Below, in pieces: positions 35,905 to 47,843 of a stretch of DNA of 64,000 bases. The position numbers and the translations under genes are program-made. The stretch comes from Allacma fusca (taxonomy: Eukaryota; Arthropoda; Collembola; Symphypleona; Sminthuridae): positions 67,443,067-67,507,066 of the forward strand of contig OX359245.1 in the NCBI GenBank assembly GCA_947179485.1. Direction: 5' to 3'. A model generated the notes under the pieces. It saw only the letters and a program-made list of their open reading frames with translations, had not been told where the DNA came from and searched no databases. Within the stretch, counting starts at the first letter, position 1, and each line of letters starts with the position of its first letter.

Positions 35905-36248
35905 ACGGCACTTTCAATTGGATAACTCTAAACCTAGTGTAATTTGTCAATTAAACCCACAATAACGATAGGACATCACAATAAATGTCGTTATTGTTGA
36001 AGGATTGCCCGAGAGTTGTTATTAGAGGGATTACGACATTAATAAAAGGATATGAGACGTACAGAGGTTAGAACATACTTATGTATCTAGTATTTTAAAA
36101 GCAACACGTTCCCGAGAAATTAAAGCCTGTTCATGTTATTTCTATCGACCTCGAGCGTCTTTATATGCAAATTATATAAGGAGGTGACAAGCAAACTGGG
36201 AGAAGACTAATTTGCTAAACTTTAAGGCAGAAGTGGAGAACATAACTT
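35905..36248 (+). repeat. 344-bp direct repeat, copy 1
   Basis: Matches 37477-37820 over all 344 bases with about five substitutions and no gaps. It does not start TG or end CA and has no obvious coding. A TATATAAGG motif lies near its right part. Confidence 0.92.
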
Positions 36249-37440
36249 ATAGTTAACTTAAGTTATTTGTGCGTTTTAAAAATACATTACCAATTATGTA
36301 AACCTAACGATCAAGAAGTTTTAACCTGGAATTCCAACAAACAAGTTATACTTCCTCGTCATATAATTATATAAAATAGCTATCTCAACAATATAATTGA
36401 TATAAGCCATTGCAATTGCATACACTCGACTATATATTTGCACCGTGTGAAAATTTTAGGTTTATCCATATGAATCTGATTTAAATTAATTAATGACATG
36501 GACATTTTGAAATGCCTGGGATTTATTACTAGCCTTTGACAATCTGTTGATAAAGTAGCGGAATTGATTGGAAAAACCCGGGGTTTATAAATACTTATGG
36601 GGTAATGAGAAGTTTATTTTTACCCCATTAATAATTGCAAATTATCCTTAATTATTGTTTTTCTACCGTGTGATTTGGAAGCAACGAAGTCCTCATGATA
36701 ATTCACGAACGGGGAACCGATTTCAATCACACTTTGCATACATAAATATTAGATCATGAGTAACTCGGGTTCGGGCCAAAGGCTCTATCAACAGAAATTG
36801 ATCATTTAATGATTGGGTGTTTTACATGTGCATGTACATACGTACGTCCAGTCTGAAAGTATTTAAAGGGACTATGGAGCATCCGCACATACATATAAAC
36901 ATTAGGTCAGGGGTCATGACACACCCCCCAGAATCCCACCACTTTTTAGCGCTACCCTTCGCTACAAGCCCCGTTAGGGGGCGGGGCAATCGTCGCGTAG
37001 CGTTGATTTTTAGACCTGTCAGTCCGGGATTGCATTTTGTTGGGTAAAATTCAAAAAAGTAGATTATCATAGCGGATCCGCTTTAAAAACATAGGCTACT
37101 AAATGAAATTCTTCCGTTTTAGAATTAAGCCAACGATATTTCAATGAACTCCGAATTTCGGAGTAATTCTGAATTAGCGCACAAAATTAAGGGAAATAAT
37201 ATGGTTGTAAATTTAAATGAGAATTTCTTTATTATACCAGTTTTTGTGAAAAAACATGCGCACTGTTGTATACATTTACAAATCATTGTATCGTAATACT
37301 AAAATGAGGGCTCCTCAAAATAGCAAAACTTAAATCCCGAAATGAAATGTTCTTAAAATGAGCTACGAATTGTAAAGTTATTAAGGTACGTTGGAGTCCT
37401 TGAGTGGTATTATATCGGCTATTTAATTTTGCCAGTGTCT
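36249..37440. repeat. Segment paralogous to the carboxypeptidase upstream flank
   Basis: Collinear with 61242-62230. Shared landmarks include CAAACAAGTTATA/CAAACAAATAATA, TAGCTATC(T/C)CAAC, CATTGCAATTGCA/CATTGCCATTGCA, GAAAAAACATGCGCACTGTTG and GAGCTACGA...ATTAAGGTACGTTG. Identity appears around 70 percent with indels. No carboxypeptidase exon is seen beside this copy. Noncoding. Confidence 0.75.
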
Positions 37441-37476
37441 TTATTGTAGAATTTACAAAGCACAGGTAATTTTATT

Positions 37477-37820
37477 ACGGCATTTTCAATTGGATAACTC
37501 TAAACCTAGTGTAATTTGTCAATTAAACCCACAATAACGATAGGACATCACAATAAATGTCGTTATTGTTGAAGGATTGCCCAAGAGTTGCTATTAGAGG
37601 GATTACGACATTAATAAAAGGATATGAGACGTACAGAGGTTAGAACATACTTATGTATCTGGTATTTTAAAAGCAACACGTTCCCGAGAAACTAAAGCCT
37701 GTTCATGTTATTTCTATCGACCTCGAGCGTCTTTATATGCAAATTATATAAGGAGGTGACAAGCAAACTGGGAGAAGACTAATTTGCTAAACTTTAAGGC
37801 AGAAGTGGAGAACATAACTT
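37477..37820 (+). repeat. 344-bp direct repeat, copy 2
   Basis: Second copy of the repeat at 35905-36248. The two copies bracket a 1.2-kb segment and their near-identity indicates a recent duplication. Confidence 0.92.
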
Positions 37821-38385
37821 GAGAACCATTATGTACTGTATTGTCACAAAATTCATGGTGTAATACTTCGCCGGCAATAAAAATCCACTTTTTGAAAAAC
37901 ATGGACATCACCTATATATTTTATACCCAATTTCATATTAGCGTCACGCTTTATTGAGCAAGTTAAGAAAAAGTGTTCTTATCATTCGTAATTATTCTAA
38001 AGATAGAACATAATTAACTTTAATTGAGTAGGTTACTTTGTAAGCCAAAAACAACGCGTATTTAAACTCATTGATTTTTTCATTCCCGACTTAAGTATAA
38101 ATATAAAAGTTTTAAATTAGCCAATTTTTAGTTCACAAGTGCTAGGAAACCCGTATGTACGAATGACGGACAATTTCCTGTCCCAATAAAACATTTACAG
38201 AGTTTAGACAACAGTTATATGGCCAGACACTGTTTGTTTTAATTTTCAGTGGTAGGGATAAAATTATTTAATTTTAATGTGCTCCTAATTTAATTGTGCG
38301 GAAATTCATTTGTGATAATATTGCTGGTGTTGAAAATTTATTACCGTTAGGATTTGATCATTCCTGGACGTGTTGCAAAACAAAG

Positions 38386-39426
38386 ATGTTCGCTTTAATC
38401 CTGGTTGCTGTTTTCGTTTCCTTTGTCGTAACATTATATTTTACTCGTTCAGGAGTCAAAGGCAATGAAATTTTTGCGCTCCGTTCCGGAGCCAAAAATT
38501 TATCCTATCGTTGGGAATGCATTGCAAATTCGGAACCTTGATGGTAAGAATTCATGATTACGTTAGCAAATTTTTTTTATCTGTGAGTGGTTCGGTTTAT
38601 TGTGATTTACAACAAATGGATTATGTTCCAGAGCATTTGGACACAAAACTAAGATGGTGTCATGAGTTCGGTGACAGGTACAGGGTCCTCTTTGGACATA
38701 TGACTTACATATGTTGGTGCTGACAGGCGTTAAAGATTTGGAGGTTTAATTGGACTAACTACGTCTATGCATATTAGCAAACTTTACAGTAAAAACCCCA
38801 GTTTCTAATAATACTGTATTACCTTCACGTCTTTTCCCCAGAAAGTAATTACGTCCCCGGAACTTTTAACAAAAGGGTACAGTTATCAGTTCCTGCATCC
38901 TTGGATTGGAGAGGGTTTGCTCACTTCCAAAGGTAAAATTAATCGAAGGTATTAATAAATAATTACATGAAAAACCGGTGAGAAAAATCGTAAGAATATT
39001 TTGTACTATAGGGAATAAATGGCATCATCGTAAAATTTTTCTATATTAGTTATAGTTTTAGGGCAATTGCTTTTCGTAGGTCATTTCGGAAAGAAAACGC
39101 GAATATCTGGCTGCCAAGTACAACAAGCCGGAAAAAAGTAATGCAACAGATGGCGAAGACGATGCTACAAATGCAGATTGAGGATTTGAGAAAAGTACTT
39201 TAACTATAAATTTGTACTAAATTGTTTCTGACCGTAGTTTGAAGAAGTAACGCTGGGATCGCTCTACAGGGTTTGGTTAATTTAAAATTTAATTAATTCA
39301 TAATTGATTCTACTGTCCTCAGAACGTTTGACTTTTCTGGATCTCCTAATTGATCTTCAAGATATGTCAGAAAGTAGTTTGACCGATGAGGACATTTATG
39401 AAGAGGCAGCCACCTTCACATTCGAG
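38386..39426 (+). pseudogene. CYP4-like cytochrome P450 pseudogene, 5' half only
   Basis: Five exon remnants: 38386-38543 (membrane anchor MFALILVAVFVSFVVTLYF and KIYPIVGNALQI), 38632-38743 (HEFGDRYRVLFGH, LVLTGVKDLE), 38842-38932 (ITSPELLTKGYSY, LHPWIGEGLLTSKG), 39080-39194 (ERKREYLAAKYNK) and 39323-39426 (RLTFLDLLIDLQD, LTDEDIYEEAATFTFE). These follow the CYP4 family in order. Breaks: frame changes in exons 1 and 2, an in-frame TGA in exon 4 after GEDDATNAD, loss of the exon that should hold the WRxxR region, and no I-helix GHDTT, ExxR or haem-binding Cys region downstream. A live protein would be an ER-bound mono-oxygenase; this copy cannot be. No parent copy lies in the window. Confidence 0.85.
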
Positions 39427-39978
39427 GTTCACTTCCTTGAGGATTTTTAACTAATTCGCAGTTACAACAGTTAATTTATAAATTTGAATTTACTGCAACT
39501 ATTTTGAAAACCGCACTCATAACAAAATTGACAGAAGGTTGATATGCTTGCTTCTATAAGATAGATGCATTTTGCAATAAAATAGCAGTAAATTGAATCA
39601 GGAAGTGTTGTTATGATCGCTGATGCATTGCAATGATGAATCACTACAGGTTAATTGTAACCATTTTAAATGATGTTTCTCATAAAATGTAACTATACAA
39701 AATTGAACTTACAAATACGAGAATGTATAAAAAATGTTTTTGTTTTGGTACCTCATGAGTGCAACAATGTTTTCATTGAGGCTTAACCAGGGATATCTCC
39801 GAATCGGTAATTCAGATTTCAAGTCATATATCAAAAATGATTTACTTATCAATGTGCACCCTCTAGGAAATATTTTATCGAAACCAAAATGGAGCATATC
39901 TTTATAATGTGCCCTTAGTAATTATATAAGTGTAGGAATATTATTTATGTAGTTACCAATCACCCATTTTAGAAAGGA
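39427..39978. other. Spacer with no P450 continuation
   Basis: I searched this stretch for the I-helix, K-helix and haem exons of the P450 relic and saw none. No other gene. Confidence 0.5.
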
Positions 39979-39980
39979 TA

Positions 39981-40725
39981 TCGTCGCTGAAGAGGCAAAA
40001 TGGAATACACGCATTTTCGATTAAAATCAAAATGGTCTACATGTATTTTCGGTTAAAATCAAAATGGTCTACATGCATTTTCGATTAAAATCAAAATGGT
40101 CTACATGCATTTTCGATTAAAATCAAAATGGTCTACAAACATTTTCGATTAAAATCAAAATGGTCTACAAGCATTTTCGATTAAAATCAAAATGGTCTAC
40201 ATGCATTTTCGATTAAAATCAAAATGGTCTACATGCATGTTCGATTAAAATCAAAATGGTCTACATGCATTTTCGGTTAAAATCAAAATGGTCTACATGC
40301 ATTTTCGATTAAAATCAAAATGGTCTACATGCATTTTCGATTAAAATCAAAATGGTCTACATGCATTTTCGATTAAAATCAAAATGGTCTACATGCATTT
40401 TCGATTAAAATCAAAATGGTCTACATGCAGTTTTACTAAATGCAAATTGGAATAGATGCATTAAGTTTTAAAAGCAATATGGTCTACTTACAATTTCGTC
40501 TAAAAGCAAAATGGTCTACATTTAATTTCGCTTTAAAGCAGAATGGCCATTTTGAAAGTATACACGCATGTAGACCATTTTGCTTTTAGTGAAAACTGCA
40601 TGTAGTTCATTTTGCTTTCAGGAAAGCTTGCAACTATTCCGTTTTGCCTTTAAGGAAAAAGGCATGTAGACCATTTTGCTTCTAGTCGAAATTTCACTTA
40701 GTCCATTTTGCCTCTTCAGCGACGA
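39981..40725. mobile_element. TA-flanked MITE with 32-bp tandem repeats
   Basis: Perfect inverted ends TCGTCGCTGAAGAGGCAAAA and TTTTGCCTCTTCAGCGACGA, with TA on both sides (39979-39980, 40726-40727). The left two thirds (about 40004-40430) is a 32-bp array with core AATGGTCTACATGCATTTTC in about 13 copies. The right third carries scattered inverted versions (GTAGACCATTTTGC). No ORF. The repeat core resembles the subterminal CAAAATGG of the element itself. Confidence 0.88.
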
Positions 40726-40727
40726 TA

Positions 40728-43166
40728 TATTCATTACATTACGGCTCATAGTACGGTTATAACATGTAACTTAGTCCTTATTGAATACATGGATCAGTAT
40801 GCTTGGTAATGCAATCCTGATAAAATAGAAAAAGGAGCAATTACTGCTCTCCACGTCAATCGGTCTACCAAATTCTCACGAGAAAATTTTACCATTGAAC
40901 TCAATGGGATCGATGTAATTACGAAATGTATAAGAGAATCCAGTGCAATACATTGCTATTGGTTATGGAATGATTTCCCAGAAGCAGCTTTATTTCAGTT
41001 AATTTTACATTGACACTAATTACGACTGTACATGTTGACACGCATCCGTCTTAATTATTGTTAATTAACTTGTCTTGGAAGTTTCCACTCGTTAAAACTT
41101 GCACTTCACATTTGTTTTAATTGTCAATAAACAAGGTAATTATATTGCTTTGAATATACAAAGTTCCTCAAGTCGTATACATGTCATTCCAAAGGTGAGC
41201 AGGATGTGGTTTGCATCGCATCGTAGTGTATGAAATACATTATTCGGCAAAATTATGCTGCCCTTCCAAAACATTTAAGGATCTTGACATTACAGACATT
41301 AGACATTTCAATCAAACATATTTCAAGAAACTGAATTCCCTCAAATAGAACTGTATGTTACAATAAAGCTTGTAATATTTTTCTATTCTCATTTCTCTAC
41401 CCCTACGCACCACAAGTTGGGAATAATAAACAAATATGTATGAATTTAATTGGGATGATTTAGGTGCAGATTGTGCTCAAGTACTCTCACTGCGTGTATA
41501 GTTCTGAAGCATTTCTTCACATTTGCTTTCAGCTTCCCTATCAACTTGCACTATTCCAGTGTCTCCAACGCTATTAGTTACATAGTGGTACGAACTTTCC
41601 AGTTGGTATGACACATTAATTACATATAATGACTTCGATTAGAGGTTTTACAATCATATTGTGGAGCAACATGTAATTATATTTTGCTGTTTTTCCTCAA
41701 GGTCGTTTGATTTTCAAAGAAACAATAATATATTGTTTGGACAACAAATCTTCGTTACAACGTGCATGAGAGGATTGTGTTGGAAGAGCGGGTACCATGT
41801 TAATCAATGTATTCATTGATTCAAACCTATACTGCCATACAAAATTACCTCACATCCACACCGTTATATGGTACACATCAGCGCAAAATATATTCGAATG
41901 TTTAGTTGATGGATGTATCAGTATTGGATCAAGGTTGGTTTCATTTATTTACCCGATGACAGTATGCAGGGTTCTCCTCTTGTTTTACTTGCAAATGCAT
42001 CCCAATTGTCCGGAATTGTTTTTATAACTCGGGTAACATGACACAAAATAGACTAACAATGTTTGTATGATATCACATGCTAGGAATCAGCCAGCAGTTT
42101 TATTCCATTTGAGATTACAGTGACCGCCTGTCATCTCTGGGGTAACCAGTTCATACCTAAATATGATTACAATTGCTTTAGGATTGAACAGACAATATTT
42201 ACGAGGTAGGCGTTTTCCTTGTTATAAGAAAGAAATAACTTGTTGATGTTAAAACCTTACGGTGCTCATTTTACTTACTCTGATATTTTGGAGTACTTCA
42301 TACACATATGTATATGTGGAAGTTCATTATTTATAAACAATCGGTTTATTATGCTTGCAAATTAGGGATGAGCAGAACGAAACAATGAGACTTCTCGTTT
42401 GTCTCTTCCATTATGCATTATCGACGAGAGAACACGAGACATTTGACTTTATTACCCGAGAGCAAAAGTGCTACCCCTATCCTACGTGTAGGCCTATTTA
42501 CAGTGTCATTTACAGAGCTATCTTTGCAAACAATTATAGGCATAATAAAATGCACTGGTTTTCGCAGAAAAATGCACCAAAAAATAATAAGTAGAGTGCT
42601 GGCTTGTAACGCAAAATATTGGAAATATATAATGTTTTCACACTATGGAAGTTTCCTCACAATGCAAACCAAAAAGATTTATAAAGCGAAGCGTAAAGTG
42701 AAATTGCACGATTTTTTTCTTGTGACTCATAAGGGTTTTGAACGGAAGAACCTACAAAGATGAAACCAACGGCAAATGAAGTGTATCATTGTGTTGTTGG
42801 CCTAACAGCCCATAGTCTTCCGAATTTCTACATTACATGAAGTTTCAAATTTGAAAACACATTTAAACTAATGATTTGAGTACTTGAAATATTACCAAAT
42901 TATATTAGATATGATTTCACTGCTTTCCAGTTTTCCATTTTTTAAAATTTCAGAAAATTTCGAATTTCCTCTTGAGCATTGAATTCGTTACTTTAAGCTA
43001 TGCCAAATCATGTTGTAGATTTAACTAACTTTTGATTTGTAATTTCTTTTCAGGCAATTTGTGAAGTTTTAAAACTTCTGTTGAACATTCGTTTCGGCAC
43101 TTGAAGTAATATTGAATCATGTGAGAGTTGGTTCAGGATTTATAAACGTTAGAAGATCAGGCGAGT
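40728..43166. other. 2.4 kb without recognised gene
   Basis: ORFs at 41797-42027 and 42355-42763 have no motif I recognise and biased AT-rich composition. No repeat structure was noticed. Confidence 0.5.
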
Positions 43167-43275
43167 GCAGGGACCAGTGCTGGGACCTCTACTCTACTGA
43201 AAATAGAGGTAGTGGTAGAAATAGAGTAGGGTCGTTAAAATCAGCAAAACATTAGTAGAGGTGTAGTAGAGGTTA

Positions 43276-44449
43276 GGGTATGTCGATTGAAAATGCCCTG
43301 CAGTATTTGCCCGCCCAGCTGAAAATGCCCAAAATGCCTGCCCACATGCCCAAAAACTGGGCATGTGGGCAGCTTTTGAAAATGCCCGGATTTTGGGCAT
43401 TTTGGGCAGGGCAAGTTGGGCATTTTGGGCATTTTCATGGCACCAAAATTTGATTACTAGCATATATTCAGAATATCCTTCCAAATGCATGACAGCGCAG
43501 CCAAGGAAAACTTATAGATGTGAATGTCTGGTTATTCGCTTCTTCGCGTATATTGTAATGGCAAAAACAATCAAATCAATTTAATTTCATTGACATGAGA
43601 TGATATCATTTATCACTCCTATGAAAATAAACTTCTATGTAAACAATAATATGAAGTAAATTTACATATGCGTTACTGACGGGCGGGCAGAAGTACTATT
43701 TTCTTTTGAAGTACGAACTACTAAAGTAAAAATCTGATGGTAAGGGATCAGTCAAAATTTAAATGGCTGATGTAGCTGAATTTTATACTCATTTTGTTCT
43801 ACATCACTATTGTCTGCAGTTTGCAACGATCAGCCAAAAATGGCTCGAGTAGAAACCAATATGCATCCTCTATACGGGTCCCCCAAATATTGTTGTTTGT
43901 AGTTTTATGGTGTAATACAATTACCGTATGGGTTCTAATTTTTACCGAAAAGACATTTCTGATCACAGTAATACATTCATATGGGTATGTGAATATTCCC
44001 AGGATGGTGGAAGATCATTTTGCATCGTCTGCAGTTTGGAAAAATAGTTCCTAGAATATTTTAATTTATAGCCGTATCGTGTACTGTACAGGTGTTTCAC
44101 AAATTGTAATGTTCAATATGACCTATGGTATCCAAACGTATTTCATTACCGGTTGAATTAACTTCGTCAAAATAATGACAATAAAATTTTCAAGAAAATT
44201 TCGAAAGCTTTTTCTCCAAAATTACAAAGAAATTTTCAAATTCATTGTCAAATTGTATAGATGGTTCTATTATATTCCACGATTCTGCCCAAAATGCCCA
44301 ATTTGTCCTCGATGAAAATGCCCAAAATGCCCTTGCCCAATATGCCCTATTATGCCGCCCTCGCACTGAAATGAAAATGCCCAAAATGCCCTGGCATTTT
44401 GGGCGGGCGAGTTGCCCAAAATGCCGGGCATTTTCAAATCGACATACCC
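43276..44449. mobile_element. TA-flanked element with GCCCAAAATGCC subterminal repeats
   Basis: The ends GGGTATGTCGATTGAAAATG and, inverted, GGGTATGTCGATTTGAAAAT are flanked by TA on both sides (43274-43275, 44450-44451). Each end carries clustered AAAATGCCC/GGGCATTTT motifs, and the left end contains a perfect hairpin (43338-43372). The central 800 bp is AT-rich with no convincing ORF. Confidence 0.82.
43338..43372. repeat. Perfect 14-bp stem hairpin
   Basis: CTGCCCACATGCCC and GGGCATGTGGGCAG flank a 7-base loop (AAAAACT), inside the left end of the TA element. Confidence 0.9.
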
Positions 44450-44599
44450 TAGTCATAACCACGTAATTCCCTTTATAAACACGCTAGTTTTTAAGCTTTT
44501 ATCTAATTTAGCTTGTGGTAATTTTTTAGCTGTAGTAATGGGGTACTGATCTTATTGTATTCAATAAAGCCTCAATATTAACGTTAAACTAGCAGAAAT

Positions 44600-44939
44600 C
44601 AGGGCTGTCACGGGCCTAAATACCGATACTTTTTTAATTATTGAGATACGACGGAAAAATTTAGCACAAAGCTAGGTATTCATGACACAAACTTTCAATT
44701 TTGGAGAGGATTTTTTGAATACCAATTCCGATTCGAATTATTTTTTAAAAACCCGATTTACAGCTATTGTGAGCACCGGAATTCAAAAATTCTTTTTGGA
44801 TTCGGATTCTACTATCAGTGATATATTTTTTCATGCTCACAATTACTCATGGAAAATGACCATTTGAATACAAACGAGGGTCAAAGTTTTCGGGGCAATA
44901 TGCAATTCGAATTCCGATATCCAGCCCTGGCAGAAATTG
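44600..44939. mobile_element. Small hAT-like MITE
   Basis: 340 bp with perfect 8-bp ends CAGGGCTG and CAGCCCTG and an exact 8-bp duplication GCAGAAAT (44592-44599, 44940-44947). The interior has ATTCCGATTCGAATT-type units related to the element at 32336-33166. Confidence 0.87.
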
Positions 44940-45333
44940 AATGATAATTCAGATTCTTAATGAACCGTTTATAGGTACAAGTGAGGACTATTGGTTCTAA
45001 ATTCATTACTGTTTATATTACATTCTGCTACTTTATTCTAAAACACCATGAATTTCTCTGTAAATACTGTATTTTTTTGGTAGAGGTAGTGGTAGCTAGC
45101 AGAGCCAAAAAAAATTTAGAGAGTAGAGTAGAGCTAGAGTAGCGACAATAACTTTAACACAGAATAGAGTAGAATAATAGCTAGCAAGTCAGCTAAACAT
45201 AATAGCAGTAGAGGTCCTCTATTCTATCCAAAACCGCTGGTAGAGTAGAGTGTCATAGAGGCGGCAACTGTTGAAAAATACAATAGAGTAGAATAGAATA
45301 GCGCTTGCTGAAACGCCCATCACTGGCAGGGAC

Positions 45334-46819
45334 CAGAGATATCTGAGATTTTACATTTCAAAATAATACTCATAAAGAACTAATAATACGTAATATTGTA
45401 TGTGATCGCTCGATGGTTCATACTTACTGTAACGTGCAAGAGATGTTCTCACGTAACGCATAAATAACGTTAATTTTGTAGAAGTACTCACAATCAGTTT
45501 GTTTAAACATGAAAATATACAGCAACAAACAACTGCGAGTGCTTGCTAAGTGATTGTTGCGTATGATTTCTTAGTTTAACTGTTATCGCAACTGTTATTA
45601 TATGACTTAAAATAAACGTGCTAAAATAAAAATGGCAAAATGTAATTATGAATATTAATAAAAATAGAATTTATTTCTACAGTATAGGGAAGGGGTTTAT
45701 ATAGGAAGGGACTAACATTTTCCGTTAGCCTATATACACGGTCGCTCGTACATCCTTGGACCGATTTTTAAATTTAGTTTGTGTAACTAAGAAGGCGCCT
45801 AAATTCACAATTAAAATTATTTTGTGCTCCTCATATATCCTTTGCTATGCCCTCGAAGTTTTACCGGGTTTCTTGGGTTCGGTTAAAGTCTACAGGGCAT
45901 AACGTACGACCCTCTTCTCGGGGGCGTTTCCGGAGTCCGGCGCTAGGCCAGACCCTAGTTGGTACAAGATTTATTTCCCTATCCCGAAATTAAAAATATG
46001 CAAGTGTTGATATTCCAGATGACTTCATGGATAAGTGGCCCTCACTTACTTTCATCATAATAGTCTTACTCTTCAGACTGCCTATTTATGCCCGGGTATA
46101 TTGGGCAATCTATGAGTCTTCTCTGTTATCACGTCCATTAAAACTTGCGGTATCATCCTCATGGCGCTAACCAAAATTTCCTTGCGGTAAATGGCTTGAG
46201 ACACAGTAAATATAGTGGGCTGCACTGGCGTGAACTTTAAAGGGCACGTTTAATCGAAGCAGAAAGCCCCTTCCGGTAGTTACCCGGGCGTGAATTTGCT
46301 TGTTAACAATCTCACCTCCGCCTTTACCTTAGGTATGCTGGTCGCCGTATGTTTCTTAAAATATTGTTTATATTAGTAGGCCAGAGTTCCAACCACTGGC
46401 GAATATCCCTTCTTCGATTTCCGCACACAATATATATTTTATTCCTGCAGGGATCCTACAAAATGCCCGGGAGATGATCCATGCATGAATTCCGTATGAA
46501 CTTCGAACACGAATCATCTTTTTGGTTCTTACAACAATGTCCATGCGAATTATTCTATTCAAAGTACACACAGGAATCTCAGGGTTCTAGGAGATTTCAA
46601 TTCGACGCAATAACTTTACCCTGAAGGTCACTAAGCCCACTTGCAGAAAAAACCGAATTTCGGGCTTTTCCGCAGGTTATCTTTGTTTGGCTCTGGAAGC
46701 TGTCATGGCAGAGCCAACCCTCTAGTTTTTACGAAAATAATCCTAGCTGTCACTGTACTTTGAAAAAACAAGAAATTTTAAAATTATAAGTGACCCCTGC
46801 CATGACATCAGGTCAAGCG
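45334..46819. other. 1.5 kb without recognised gene
   Basis: No supported ORF. A 25-base block near 45745 (CGTACATCCTTGGAC) recurs inverted near 47525 (GTCCAAGGATGTACG), with some flanking similarity, suggesting old inverted repeats around the 46828-47351 insertion. Confidence 0.5.
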
Positions 46820-46827
46820 CTCGCCGG

Positions 46828-47351
46828 GGCTAGATTTTACAATCCCGGCCGTTTCCACTTTTCCACCTTTTTTTCCACTTTTCCACCCTTTTCCACTTTT
46901 TCCATCTTTTTCCACTTAATCCACCTTTTTCCACCTTAAATTTCAAAATTCCCGCCGCACATTCGCCGTATTATTCGGCCAAATTAATGGCCAAAGGTCA
47001 CAACTTACTTGATACTACGGATAGGTAAATAACTAAATTGTAAATAATTAGGATACTGACGGTGGATTGACATCCCTTCGAAATCTTATTACTTTCAATT
47101 TTTGCTAGGTTAGGTTAAGAATGGAAAAGATTGATCACATCCAGGTTAACATTTTGATTGATAACACCACTCGCCATTTTTATACTTTTACACAGGTCCG
47201 GACTCCTTACGGCGAATGTGCGGCGGGAATTTTGAAATTTAAGGTGGAAAAAGGTGGATTAAGTGGAAAAAGATGGAAAAAGTGGGACAAAGTGGAAAAA
47301 GTGGAAAAAAAGGTGGAACAGTGGAAACGGCCGGGATTGTAAAATCTAGCC
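46828..47351. mobile_element. Foldback MITE with long TIRs and 8-bp target duplication
   Basis: Ends GGCTAGATTTTACAATCCCG and its complement extend into arms of about 130 bp made of CCACTTTTTCCACC-type units, then CCGCCGCACATTCGCCGTA. The flanks on both sides are CTCGCCGG (46820-46827, 47352-47359). A short ORF inside (47121-47342) is only the repeat read through. Superfamily uncertain; 8-bp duplications fit hAT among others. Confidence 0.85.
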
Positions 47352-47843
47352 CTCGCCGGAAACGTATATTATAGACCTCTCAACTTTGGAGGGTATTAGC
47401 GGGTAAAGTTTTCGGAGAAGCGCAATGAAACTCTCTACACACGTTGTACATGTTATTGCTAACAACATTTCAAAATATATAAAATGTCCTGTAGTCTCGC
47501 TAAAAGTTATGAAGCATGACGTCACTGTCCAAGGATGTACGAACGACCCTGTAGTCAGAAATATAGGCAGCCGCAAATACCTACTTCTGGCAAGGATATG
47601 TGCCCTAGCAATTGCACGAATAAACGAATGTATTATATTAATTGGGAATGTATCGGTAGGATGGAGGACAGGTAAAATCAGTTTAGCATCTTTGCTCGAG
47701 AGTATCGTTTCCAATTTAATCGTCTCTGAGCCAGTAGAATGTTATAACTATAGACGTTTTACTGCACCATTGAGCTAGTTAAGCAAGTTTTTTACCTGAG
47801 TCTTCATTTTCATTGCTGGAGGATTGTTTTACTCAGGGTTCCC

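Larger units (their letters stand above)
43175..45325. mobile_element. hAT-like non-autonomous element hosting two younger insertions
   Basis: Exact 8-bp duplication GCAGGGAC at 43167-43174 and 45326-45333. The termini are CAGTGCTGGG and CCCATCACTG. Subterminal regions at both ends are rich in TAGAGTAGAATAG-like units. Inside lie a TA-flanked element (43276-44449) and a second hAT-like MITE (44600-44939). About 530 bp of its own sequence remains. Confidence 0.85.

Noticed and set aside
35905-37820. Direct repeats as LTRs of a small retroelement
   Set aside because: No TG/CA ends, no primer site, no target duplication, and the interior is an old paralogue of other noncoding DNA.
43194-43490. 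98-codon ORF with repeated KMPKMP/NAQNAQ residues
   Set aside because: Reading of the GCCCAAAATG subterminal repeats of the TA element.
46368-46571. 67-codon minus-strand ORF
   Set aside because: Not recognised and not supported by splice sites or repeats.
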